A stretch of DNA of 5,504 nt, taken from NCBI GenBank assembly GCA_003165095.1, contig PLSH01000351.1, forward strand, positions 1-5,504, written 5' to 3'. This DNA is from Acidobacteriaceae bacterium. Its GTDB lineage: Bacteria; Acidobacteriota; Terriglobia; Terriglobales; Acidobacteriaceae. Position numbers and translations under genes: made by a program. A model generated the notes under the pieces. That model was not told where the DNA came from. It made no database searches and was given only the letters and a program-made list of their open reading frames with translations. Below, one piece after another: positions 1 to 5,504 of this stretch. The first letter of the stretch is position 1. Each line of letters starts with the position of its first letter.

Positions 1-190
1 CCCGCAGAATCAGGTAGTTACGGCCGAGAAAATCGCCTATGTCGCTGAAAATAAACGGCTTCTTTGCAGAGATGGGGGAGGGGGGGGTACCCCCTTGGTA
101 TAAAGGTGAAAACTGAGCGGAGGTCCGACGAAATAGACTGGGCGCATCTCCGACACTGCAGCGAAGGCTGATGGGGTTACAACCGTCATT
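1..190. other. Non-coding left-edge stretch
   Basis: I find no convincing gene here. Two structures are visible. One is an imperfect hairpin at 22-37 (GG and CGA pairing with TCG and CC, one bulged C, loop GAAAA). The other is the G-run and palindrome at 74-94, listed separately. The stretch is richer in A and T than the flanking genes apart from the G/C tract. It ends at the start of the IS481-type remnant, so its right part may be the outer end of the old element. I could not identify a terminal inverted repeat or target-site duplication. Confidence 0.5.
74..94. repeat. G-tract ending in GGGGGTACCCCC palindrome
   Basis: Five G (74-78), an A and eight G (80-87) run directly into TACCCCC. 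The last 12 bases (83-94) form the perfect palindrome GGGGGTACCCCC. Together with the hairpin at 22-37 this looks like a structured intergenic repeat of the REP type. From memory, similar G-run/TACCCC motifs occur between genes in acidobacterial genomes, but I cannot verify that here and only one copy is visible. It could also be a chance palindrome at a slippage-prone homopolymer. Confidence 0.35.
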
Positions 191-407
191 ATGCCTTGGA
201 AAAGGAGCAGTGTTATGGAAGAGAAGCTGCGTTTTGTCTTTTCGTATGAGCGCGATCAGCAGTCCATGACCGATCGGTGCCTGGAGTTCGGAGTTTCGCG
301 CGAAACCGGGGCATGTGTGGCTGCGCCGTTACCGGCAATATGGGGTCAAGCGTCTGTCGGAGCTGCTTCCCTCCAGACAGGAGTTTTGCCGCAACCTTTC
401 TATGTGA
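191..407 (+). pseudogene. IS481-family transposase N-terminal remnant, frameshifted
   Basis: The reading frame from ATG 191 begins MPWKRSSVMEEKLRFV and continues through MTDRCLEFGVSRETG. This is the N-terminal helix-turn-helix pattern of IS481-type transposases (MPWK..., then C..FGISR.TGY). After codon 40 (308-310) the frame loses family resemblance. Reading one base further on, from 312, gives HVWLRRYRQYGVKRLSEL, the expected continuation, up to TGA at 405-407. A single extra base in the GGGG run at 308-311 explains the break. Resemblance fades after about 365, and the DDE catalytic core (over 200 residues) is missing, so the gene is both frameshifted and truncated. Its end overlaps the 3' end of the convergent phosphorylase gene. 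It cannot make an active transposase. The family assignment rests on recalled N-terminal motifs. Confidence 0.72.
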
Positions 408-2169
408 CGTACTCTTCTTCTTCCACCTTGACGCGCTCGACCAGGCTGACCGGGTAGTAGGAGTTGCGGGTGTACTGCTTGACCATGCGATTGGTATTGA
501 AGAAGGAGCCGTTGAAGGCGATGGTGGTGCGCATCAGGCGCGCCCACTTTTCCGGCGCGGCCAGGTAGAGCGGGACCACGGCGGTTTCCAGCTTTTTGTA
601 GAGAGACTGGGCCTCTTCTTCGTCGTTGGCGCCATCTTCGATGGCCCATCCGGTGACGCCCTCGATACAGCCCTCGATCCACCATCCGTCCAGAATCGAC
701 AGGCTGGGGACGCCATTGAGAGCCGCCTTCATGCCGCTGGTTCCGGAGGCCTCGTAGGGGCGCTTGGGCGTATTCACCCACACATCCACGCCGGCGGTGA
801 GCAGCGCGCCCAGATCCCAAGCGTAATCTTCGAGGTAGACGATGCGCAGCGTCTCATTTGAAAATCGCGCGGCTTCGTCCACGACTTGCTGAATGAGCGA
901 CTTTCCCGGACTGTCCTGGGGATGAGCCTTGCCGGCGTAGAGTATCTGCAACCCGCCGGCCTCGGCGGCAATCTCCGCCAGCCGCTGGGGATCGGTAAAC
1001 ATCAGCGTTGCTCGCTTGTAGGTAGCGGCTCGGCGCGCAAAGCCGAGCGTGAGCACCTTGGGATTCAGCATCAGGCCGGTGCGCAATCCGACTTCAGCCA
1101 GCAGTTCCTCTTTGGCGCGCGCATGGGCAGAGATAATTTTGGCCTCGGGCAGATCGATCACGTTGCGGAGGTAAAGATTGTCGCGCCGCCAGGCTGGGAT
1201 GTGCTCGTCGAGCACCTGTTGAACGGGCTCTGAAACCCAGGTGGGCGCGTGGACGCCGTTGGTGATGGTGTCGATGTTGAACTCGGGAAACATCTCGCGG
1301 GACACTTTGCCGTGCTGCATGGCAACACCGTTGGCATAGCGCGAGAAGCGCAGCGCGAGCAGTGTCATATTGAGGAGGCCATCGTGAAAACATCCCTGTT
1401 TCTGCAGCCGCGCGGTGCGGTCGCTGCCAAGGATGCGAATGGCCTGCTCGGTGGAGAAGCGGTCGTGTCCGGCGGGAACCGGGGTGTGGGTGGTAAACAC
1501 GCACCTGCTGCGCACGCGCTCGATGTCAGTATCCGTAGCCGCGCCGAGCGGTCCGCCTCCGAGTTGGCTCTCGAGCAGCGCCAGGGTGAGCAGGGCGGCG
1601 TGGCCCTCATTCATGTGGTAGACGTTTACTTGCAGTCCCAGCGCGGTGGCCATGCGTACGCCGCCCATGCCGAGCACGATCTCCTGCTGCAAGCGGTAAT
1701 TGGTATCGCCGCCGTAGAGGTGATCGGTGAGGCCGCGGTCCCATCCCGAGTTTCCGTCGAGATCGGTGTCGAGCAAATAGATGGGAACGACGTGGCCGAA
1801 GCGGCCCTCGAGGTTATAGCGCCAGGCGCGCACCGTCACGATGCGGTCTTCCACCAGCACGGTAATGCGGGCCGGCTCCTCGGTGCAGAAATCCGCCGGG
1901 TTCCAGGACTGCACTTCTTCCGACTGCATGCCGGTCGAGTCGAGATGCTGCTGGAAATATCCTTTGCGGTGGAGCAGGGTAAACGCCACCAGAGGAACAC
2001 CCAGGTCGGCCGCGGAGCGCAACGTATCTCCGGCAAGCACACCGAGGCCGCCCGAGTATGTGGGCATGCTCCGATGGATGGCGATTTCCATTGAGAAGTA
2101 GGCGACTTGACCCGAGATGGGGAAAGTTTCGTATGAAAACGGTTTGGACGTTGTCGATTGCATGCTCAT
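400..2169 (-). CDS. glgP: Alpha-glucan (glycogen/maltodextrin) phosphorylase
   Basis: This cytoplasmic GT35 enzyme removes glucose from alpha-1,4-glucan ends with phosphate, giving glucose-1-phosphate, with PLP as cofactor. Numbered from the chosen start, the 589-residue protein shows AYFSMEIAI (23-31), YSGGLGVLAGD (38-48), NEGHAALL (187-194), a later GFARRAATYKRATL motif and EASGTSGMKAALNG. K481 of SGTSGMK is the expected PLP lysine. TSGMK and GFARR.ATYKRATL mark the short 'alpha-glucan phosphorylase' branch, not the roughly 800-residue E. coli GlgP/MalP branch. The protein begins almost directly at the catalytic domain, without the extra N-terminal domain (DUF3417) of many relatives. I chose the ATG at 2169 because it lies just before the conserved region and follows an AGAGA-like weak ribosome site; ATGs at 2253 and 2163 are alternatives. 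The C-terminus looks complete, with an acidic tail of four glutamates. Its stop meets the IS481 remnant. It is the last of three leftward genes. Confidence 0.93.
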   Translation of the reverse strand: MSMQSTTSKPFSYETFPISGQVAYFSMEIAIHRSMPTYSGGLGVLAGDTLRSAADLGVPLVAFTLLHRKGYFQQHLDSTGMQSEEVQSWNPADFCTEEPARITVLVEDRIVTVRAWRYNLEGRFGHVVPIYLLDTDLDGNSGWDRGLTDHLYGGDTNYRLQQEIVLGMGGVRMATALGLQVNVYHMNEGHAALLTLALLESQLGGGPLGAATDTDIERVRSRCVFTTHTPVPAGHDRFSTEQAIRILGSDRTARLQKQGCFHDGLLNMTLLALRFSRYANGVAMQHGKVSREMFPEFNIDTITNGVHAPTWVSEPVQQVLDEHIPAWRRDNLYLRNVIDLPEAKIISAHARAKEELLAEVGLRTGLMLNPKVLTLGFARRAATYKRATLMFTDPQRLAEIAAEAGGLQILYAGKAHPQDSPGKSLIQQVVDEAARFSNETLRIVYLEDYAWDLGALLTAGVDVWVNTPKRPYEASGTSGMKAALNGVPSLSILDGWWIEGCIEGVTGWAIEDGANDEEEAQSLYKKLETAVVPLYLAAPEKWARLMRTTIAFNGSFFNTNRMVKQYTRNSYYPVSLVERVKVEEEEYVT

Positions 2170-2189
2170 GTTCTCTGTCGTGCATATAC

Positions 2190-2214
2190 GGCAATACCCG
2201 AGTTGCCATACCCG
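2190..2214 (-). promoter_or_regulatory. Candidate regulatory repeat upstream of glgP
   Basis: On the plus strand GCAATACCCG (2191-2200) is repeated as GCCATACCCG (2205-2214), 9 of 10 bases identical with a 14-base period. Overlapping this, GGCAA (2190-2194) and TTGCC (2203-2207) form an inverted repeat with an 8-base spacer. The block lies 21-45 bases upstream of the glgP start, where a protein operator or leader hairpin would act. No known regulator is recognised and chance is a real alternative. Confidence 0.25.
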
Positions 2215-2492
2215 TTCGCGTTGGTACCTGCCTCTGCTCCCTGTTGGCCGCATCGGCTTGAGGGCATTGGCTCCGCGGATCGATCACCCCGGAATTGCCG
2301 TGTCAGGCCATGCGGCTTTCCAAAGACCCGCAACCAGCCAAACCAGTGCACGGTTCCCCCATCGCTTCATCGGAAGAAACATCTGTTAAGTTTAGCAAGG
2401 AACCCTTCCTGACGCCTCTTTCACCGCGCAGTGAGCAGAATTGCTCTTTCTAATGCGGAAATCCACAACGCCCATTCGCCAGACCGGGAAAG

Positions 2493-2509
2493 GCTTCCGG
2501 ATGCGAAGC
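2493..2509 (-). terminator. Weak stem-loop just after galK
   Basis: GCTTC (2493-2497) and GAAGC (2505-2509) pair around a 7-base loop, 10 bases beyond the galK stop. On the transcribed strand the stem is followed by CTTTCCC, a poor U-tract. The stem is only 5 bp, so this is at best a weak terminator or 3'-end hairpin. Confidence 0.2.
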
Positions 2510-2518
2510 ACTGCGCCG

Positions 2519-3673
2519 CTACTCGAGCTGGTGAGCGCCGCCTGACGCGTGACAGACCAAGATGCGCGGAACGATGCCGGTCTGCGCGGCATAGCGCGCG
2601 CCCAGCACCTCGGCAAAGCGAGGCGCTTCAGCCTGCTCTACCAGGTTGATGGTGCAGCCGCCAAAACCGCCGCCGGTGAGGCGCGCCCCAATGAGTCCCG
2701 GCAAATCGGCGGCCAGCGCCACCATGGCGTCGGCCTCTGGGCAACTGCCCTCGAAATCGCGGCTGTAGCTGGTATGCGCCTCGGCCATAAGCCGTCCCAA
2801 CTCAGCCATATCTCCTCTCATCAGAGCCTCCGCGGCGGCCACGGTGCGCAGATTTTCGCCGATCACGTGGCGCGCGCGCAGGAGCGACTTAGGCGCCATT
2901 TCGTGGCCCCATTTATCGAGATCCTCAAGTGTGGCGTCGCGCAGGAATTTGACGCCTGGCCGGTGGCCGGCAATGACCGCGCAAGCGGCCTCCGATTCGC
3001 GGCGGCGGGTGGGATAATCGCCTCCGGCCACGGAGTGTTTCACCATGGTATTGGCAATCACCAGCGCCACGTGATCGGGAATCGGCGCCAGCTTGAAGCT
3101 CAGGTCGCGGCAATCGAGCAGCAGCGCGTGATTCTCTTTCCCGTTTGCGGAAATGAACTGGTCCATGATGCCGCAGTTGGCGCCCACAAACTCGTTTTCA
3201 GCGCGCTGGCAGAGGCGGGCCAGCACGGGACCCGGATAGCTCGCGCCGATAAGCGACAGAACCGCCAGCGCAGTTGCTACTTCGAGTGCCGCCGAGCTGG
3301 ACAGCCCGGAACCGAGCGGCACATCGCCCCACAAGCTGAGGCTGAAGCCCGGAATCGTGTGGCCGAGGCCGGCGAGAACAACAACCACGCCGATGGGATA
3401 GTCGCTCCAGTGCTTGCTTGCGGCAGCGGGCAGCGCCGAGGCCTCATAGGAGACTTCTTCGCTGTAATTTTCAGAGTAGATCGCGATTTTGCCGTCGGAA
3501 CGCGGCGAGATGCCGGCCAGGGTCGCGAAGTCGATGGCCGCAGGCATGACGAAGCCTTCGGCATAATCGGTGTGCTCGCCGATCAGGTTTACGCGGCCAG
3601 GCGCCACAAAGATGGCGGGAGGGGCATGAAAACGGTCGATGTGCATCGAACGGAATACTGCAGGATCATGCAT
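2519..3673 (-). CDS. galK: Galactokinase
   Basis: This cytoplasmic GHMP-family kinase phosphorylates galactose to galactose-1-phosphate with ATP, the first committed Leloir step. The 384 residues match the usual length. All diagnostic motifs are present: the galactokinase signature GRVNLIGEHTDY (26-37) with R27, E33, H34 and D36; the ATP-binding motif PLGSGLSSSAA (119-129); GANCGIMDQFIS (164-175) with D171 as the expected catalytic base; and the C-terminal glycine motif RLTGGGFGG (331-339). The ATG at 3673 is preceded by AAAGG, 12 bases away, which is a long spacing. The alternative ATG at 3646 has no visible ribosome site, so the first is preferred. The gene follows the decarboxylase by 75 bp on the same strand and may share its transcript. 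A LacI/GalR-type palindrome lies just upstream. No galT, galE or galM is in view, so the rest of the pathway lies elsewhere. Confidence 0.96.
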   Translation of the reverse strand: MHDPAVFRSMHIDRFHAPPAIFVAPGRVNLIGEHTDYAEGFVMPAAIDFATLAGISPRSDGKIAIYSENYSEEVSYEASALPAAASKHWSDYPIGVVVVLAGLGHTIPGFSLSLWGDVPLGSGLSSSAALEVATALAVLSLIGASYPGPVLARLCQRAENEFVGANCGIMDQFISANGKENHALLLDCRDLSFKLAPIPDHVALVIANTMVKHSVAGGDYPTRRRESEAACAVIAGHRPGVKFLRDATLEDLDKWGHEMAPKSLLRARHVIGENLRTVAAAEALMRGDMAELGRLMAEAHTSYSRDFEGSCPEADAMVALAADLPGLIGARLTGGGFGGCTINLVEQAEAPRFAEVLGARYAAQTGIVPRILVCHASGGAHQLE

Positions 3674-3698
3674 GTTGTTTCACTACCTTTGCCGGAAT

Positions 3699-3710
3699 GA
3701 GAACGTTTTC
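3699..3710. promoter_or_regulatory. LacI/GalR-like operator palindrome upstream of galK
   Basis: GAGAACGTTTTC is a 12-base dyad centred on CG with one symmetric mismatch; a perfect version would be GAAAACGTTTTC or GAGAACGTTCTC. AT-rich half-sites around a central CG pair are typical of LacI/GalR-family operators. It starts 26 bases upstream of the galK start codon in the 75-base galK/decarboxylase gap, a sensible place for sugar-responsive control. No cognate regulator gene is in the window. The functional role is inference. Confidence 0.4.
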
Positions 3711-3732
3711 TTTTTCGCCCCAACGACCAACC

Positions 3733-3756
3733 AAGAGTGTCATCGATCTCACTCTT
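3733..3756 (-). terminator. Hairpin overlapping the decarboxylase stop
   Basis: AAGAGTG (3733-3739) and CACTCTT (3750-3756) form a perfect 7-bp stem around a 10-base loop. The TGA stop codon (3749-3751) falls at the stem edge. No U-tract follows directly on the transcribed strand; the next bases are GGTTGGTCG. It is therefore not a classic intrinsic terminator. It could be a partial terminator, or an RNA structure that separates decarboxylase and galK expression. Confidence 0.3.
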
Positions 3757-5122
3757 CTGATTCCGCGCAGGCCGCACTCAGCCGTTCCCAAATTCTGCCG
3801 AGCCAAGCCTCGTGTTCCGGCTTCATCAGCACCGAACGTAGGCAGGTAACCATTTCGGCATTATTTGAAGCGCCACCGCCGGGTAAGAACCAGGAATGCG
3901 GCAATTGTACAAGAGCGAGATGCAACTGCCGCGCGGCACATCCATCAAAGACCCTATGAGCCCGTTCGGAAGCCTGTTGCAGCGTCTCGGCTTTCATCTT
4001 CCACACCACGATATCCAGTTCCGGGCCTCCACCGGCAAGCGGCTCAAATTGCCTATCTTCGCGCAGCCGCCGGTCCAGCTCCAGGGCCGCTGTCCGGCCT
4101 CGCCTGAGACCGCCGGCAAACTCTCCTTCCGGCACTAACGGCAGAAGCTGCTGCGTAGCCCACAGGGCAACGGCCGCGGCGCCGGCCCGGGAGCACTCCA
4201 GGCTGATCTCTCCCAGGTGCAACTGCTTCGAGGTGAAATAGGTATAGGGAGAATCGTGCTTGTAGAATCGGCCCACGGCCGGGTCGCGAAACAGCACGCA
4301 GCCGCAACCGTAGGGCTGCAAGCCGTGCTTGTGAGGATCGATCACAATCGAGTCGGCTTGCCCGATTACCGCGTATGCCAGCCGGGCCGGCTCGTCCAAA
4401 TCCTTTGCAATCAGGCCGAAGTAGCCGCCGTAGGCCGCGTCGACGTGCACCCTGAAGCCGTAGCGTGTCCGGAGAGCCAGGATCTCAACGAGCGGATCCA
4501 CGGCGCCGATGCCGGTGGTGCCGACAGTGACCACAACGGCACCGACGCCGCCTTTGGCCAGCTCAGTCTCCAGCGCGTCGAGGCGCATCCGTCCCCTGTA
4601 ATCGGTCTCGATTGGGGTGTAATTCAGCTTGAGCACCCCGGACATCCGGCTGTGGGTGTAATGCGCCTGTTCCGAACCAAGGATGCGCTTGCCTGGCGCC
4701 AGTTCCCTGCAAACCCACAGCGCCTCCAGGTTGGCGATGGTACCGCTGGAGGTGAGATGGCCAAGATAGGTCGAATTCTCCCACCCAAACATCTTTGCGA
4801 TGGCTTGAACCGCCTCTATCTCCATTTCGGAACTGGCGCGACCGCCGTCGCGGGCGTGGTTGTTGGGGTTGATTTTCATGGCCAGGGCATAGGCCGCGCG
4901 GGCCACCGGATGGGGCGGCTTGAGCATCTGGCCGGCATAAAGAGGATGGAAATAGGGGTAGTTGTCGCCCAGCCGATGGGCTGTCTCCTCGAGAATCTGG
5001 CCCATAGCCGCCATGTCTTCGGACGCTCCATAGGCCGGTCCAGCGTCGGGCAGACGGGCAAACTCCTCCTCAAGCGCCTCGATGGGGCGTTTCAGCAGGG
5101 CGGGCACGGGATCGTGAGCCAT
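3749..5122 (-). CDS. PLP-dependent (group II) amino acid decarboxylase family protein
   Basis: This is a 457-residue cytoplasmic fold-type I PLP enzyme of the group II decarboxylase family (glutamate, aromatic amino acid, tyrosine/aspartate decarboxylases). Visible landmarks are LTSSGTIANLEAL (123-135, phosphate-binding loop), H154 (the residue expected to stack on the PLP ring), HVDAAYGGYF (226-235) with D228 for the pyridine nitrogen, and DSIVIDPHKHGLQPYG (257-272) with K265 as the PLP lysine. The lysine is followed by H-G, unlike the K-W of animal aromatic decarboxylases or the K-M of archaeal MfnA-type enzymes, so the substrate cannot be read off. The N-terminal NYPYFHPLYAGQMLKPPHP segment fits this family's substrate-entry region. 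The ATG at 5122 is well supported by GAGAGG, 5 bases upstream. The gene is first of the leftward set and divergent from the cold-shock gene. Amino acid decarboxylation is likely, though a related PLP lyase activity is possible. Confidence 0.88.
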   Translation of the reverse strand: MAHDPVPALLKRPIEALEEEFARLPDAGPAYGASEDMAAMGQILEETAHRLGDNYPYFHPLYAGQMLKPPHPVARAAYALAMKINPNNHARDGGRASSEMEIEAVQAIAKMFGWENSTYLGHLTSSGTIANLEALWVCRELAPGKRILGSEQAHYTHSRMSGVLKLNYTPIETDYRGRMRLDALETELAKGGVGAVVVTVGTTGIGAVDPLVEILALRTRYGFRVHVDAAYGGYFGLIAKDLDEPARLAYAVIGQADSIVIDPHKHGLQPYGCGCVLFRDPAVGRFYKHDSPYTYFTSKQLHLGEISLECSRAGAAAVALWATQQLLPLVPEGEFAGGLRRGRTAALELDRRLREDRQFEPLAGGGPELDIVVWKMKAETLQQASERAHRVFDGCAARQLHLALVQLPHSWFLPGGGASNNAEMVTCLRSVLMKPEHEAWLGRIWERLSAACAESEE

Positions 5123-5217
5123 GGCGACCTCTCACAGTATCACAGCGCTGAAGGGAGCGTTAAACTCAAATCGGTCAATAGTTTCCCGAAGCGGAAATCG
5201 AGGAGTGGGAGGGGCGG

Positions 5218-5263
5218 AGAGAATTTCTCTACTGTTTTTTGACAGGGATGATAGACTATGATC
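5218..5263. promoter_or_regulatory. Divergent control region with two dyads and TTGACA
   Basis: A perfect 13-base dyad, AGAGAA-T-TTCTCT, lies at 5218-5230. A perfect -35 hexamer TTGACA follows at 5239-5244. Then comes the 17-base dyad GATGATAGACTATGATC (5247-5263), with 8-base arms, a central A and one mismatched pair. The plus-strand -10-like TATGAT (5257-5262) is only 12 bases from TTGACA, too close for a standard sigma-70 pair, so the exact promoter is unclear. Position favours control of the rightward cold-shock gene, the leftward decarboxylase, or both. Confidence 0.35.
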
Positions 5264-5280
5264 AGCGTTAGAAACGAACC

Positions 5281-5302
5281 GGGCGTGAGCAGTAACTCGC
5301 CC
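5281..5302 (+). promoter_or_regulatory. Stem-loop in the cold-shock gene leader
   Basis: GGGC (5281-5284) plus GAG (5287-5289) can pair with CTC (5296-5298) plus GCCC (5299-5302), leaving a GT bulge and a 6-base loop. A competing fold uses GGGCG with CGCCC. It lies 72 bases before the cold-shock start codon, in the probable 5' leader. Csp genes are known for structured, temperature-sensitive leaders. A role here is inference. Confidence 0.3.
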
Positions 5303-5373
5303 AACCAAGCAAGATTCTGCCAGTGGTCGCTCCGATTCATCCAGCGCAATTCAATCCAGGAAATACGACCAAA

Positions 5374-5504
5374 ATGGAACAAGGTACCGTGAAGTGGTTC
5401 AATGATGCGAAGGGCTTTGGCTTTATTTCGCGTCAGAACGGCGAAGATGTCTTCGTGCACTATTCTGCAATCAACTCTAGTGGTTTCAAGAGTTTGCAGG
5501 AAGG
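5374..5504 (+). CDS. Cold-shock-domain protein (CspA family), 5' part only
   Basis: The first 43 codons read [18 protein letters not shown], then a polar stretch, then DVFVHYSAI. This is the start of a cold-shock domain, a small OB-fold protein that binds single-stranded RNA and DNA and loosens mRNA structure. Both nucleic-acid-binding motifs are visible: RNP1 KGFGFI (13-18) and RNP2 VFVHYSAI (26-33). W8, F15, F17, F27 and H29 are the expected surface residues. The reading frame is open to the window edge; a typical member has 65-75 residues, so about 25 more are expected outside. The ATG at 5374 is set by the conserved N-terminus; AGGA at 5358-5361 is a possible ribosome site with a rather long 12-base spacing. 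The leader appears long and partly structured. Which Csp paralogue it is, and whether it is cold-induced, cannot be told. Confidence 0.95.
   Translation, partial: MEQGTVKWFNDAKGFGFISRQNGEDVFVHYSAINSSGFKSLQE

Larger units (their letters stand above)
2170..2518. other. Non-coding gap between galK and glgP
   Basis: No reading frame here resembles a protein; the short frames are overlaps from neighbouring genes. The gap should hold the galK 3' end and the glgP leader. Visible structures are small stem-loops at 2493-2509 and 2433-2446 (GAGCA/TGCTC, loop GAAT) and the repeat at 2190-2214. I could not find a convincing -35/-10 pair for glgP. The length argues for separate control of glgP, though read-through from galK is possible. 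Confidence 0.5.

Noticed and set aside
74..94. G-quadruplex
   Set aside because: The G runs (5 and 8) give only three separable GGG tracts, and the adjacent CCCCC would pair with the G run, so a canonical four-tract quadruplex is not supported.
1249..2094. Long plus-strand open frame of 281 codons inside glgP
   Set aside because: It is antisense to a strongly conserved phosphorylase, has no recognisable domain and looks like an open frame produced by GC-rich codon usage.
2433..2446. GAGCA/TGCTC stem-loop as a terminator
   Set aside because: The stem is 5 bp with a 4-base loop and, on the galK transcript, is not followed by a U-tract; too weak to call.
2549..3700. Plus-strand open frame of 383 codons opposite galK
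   Set aside because: It mirrors galK almost exactly and its translation has no family motif, whereas galK has all galactokinase motifs.
5136..5164. Minus-strand promoter TTTAAC/GATACT for the decarboxylase
   Set aside because: The implied transcription start would fall at about 5129, inside the ribosome-binding site, which is inconsistent with the well-supported ATG at 5122.
4217..5242. Plus-strand open frame of 341 codons opposite the decarboxylase
   Set aside because: It is an antisense shadow of the decarboxylase with no domain signature.
5140..5460. Minus-strand frame of 106 codons in the divergent region
   Set aside because: It runs antisense through the start of the cold-shock gene, resembles no known protein and would cover the apparent control region.
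1..5504. A novel multi-gene system such as defence, CRISPR or a biosynthetic cluster
   Set aside because: All complete genes belong to familiar metabolic families, there are no regularly spaced repeats, and no uncharacterised gene set is present.

Overview
The window is GC-rich bacterial chromosome. It holds three leftward genes, one rightward gene that runs off the right edge, and a decayed insertion-sequence remnant at the left. Protein styles suggest an environmental bacterium, possibly Acidobacteriota. These are a short alpha-glucan phosphorylase without an N-terminal extension, a PLP decarboxylase with a D-P-H-K-H-G active site, an IS481-type fragment, and a G-run/GGGGGTACCCCC intergenic motif. 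The phylum is an impression from family resemblance, not a measured result.

Layout from left to right: (1) positions 1-190 are non-coding and contain an imperfect hairpin and a long G tract ending in a perfect GC-rich palindrome. (2) Positions 191-407 are the frameshifted N-terminal part of an IS481-family transposase, which abuts the 3' end of the next gene convergently. (3) Positions 400-2169 (minus) encode an alpha-glucan/glycogen phosphorylase. (4) Positions 2170-2518 are a non-coding gap with a repeat just upstream of the phosphorylase. (5) Positions 2519-3673 (minus) encode galactokinase, with a LacI/GalR-like palindrome 26 bases upstream of its start. (6) Positions 3749-5122 (minus) encode a group II PLP-dependent decarboxylase of unknown substrate, with a hairpin overlapping its stop codon. 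(7) Positions 5123-5373 are a divergent intergenic region with two dyads and a cold-shock leader. (8) Positions 5374-5504 (plus) are the first 43 codons of a cold-shock-domain protein.

The phosphorylase releases glucose-1-phosphate from storage glucan and galactokinase feeds galactose into the Leloir pathway, so these two genes share hexose-1-phosphate metabolism. The decarboxylase lies upstream of galK in the same direction (75 bp gap) and could be cotranscribed, but no metabolic link is evident. The cold-shock gene is a separate, divergent unit. I see no defence system, CRISPR array, RNA gene or clearly novel multi-gene system. The points most worth a second look are the palindromes in the galK and csp upstream regions, the left-edge repeat, the IS remnant and the unassigned decarboxylase substrate.
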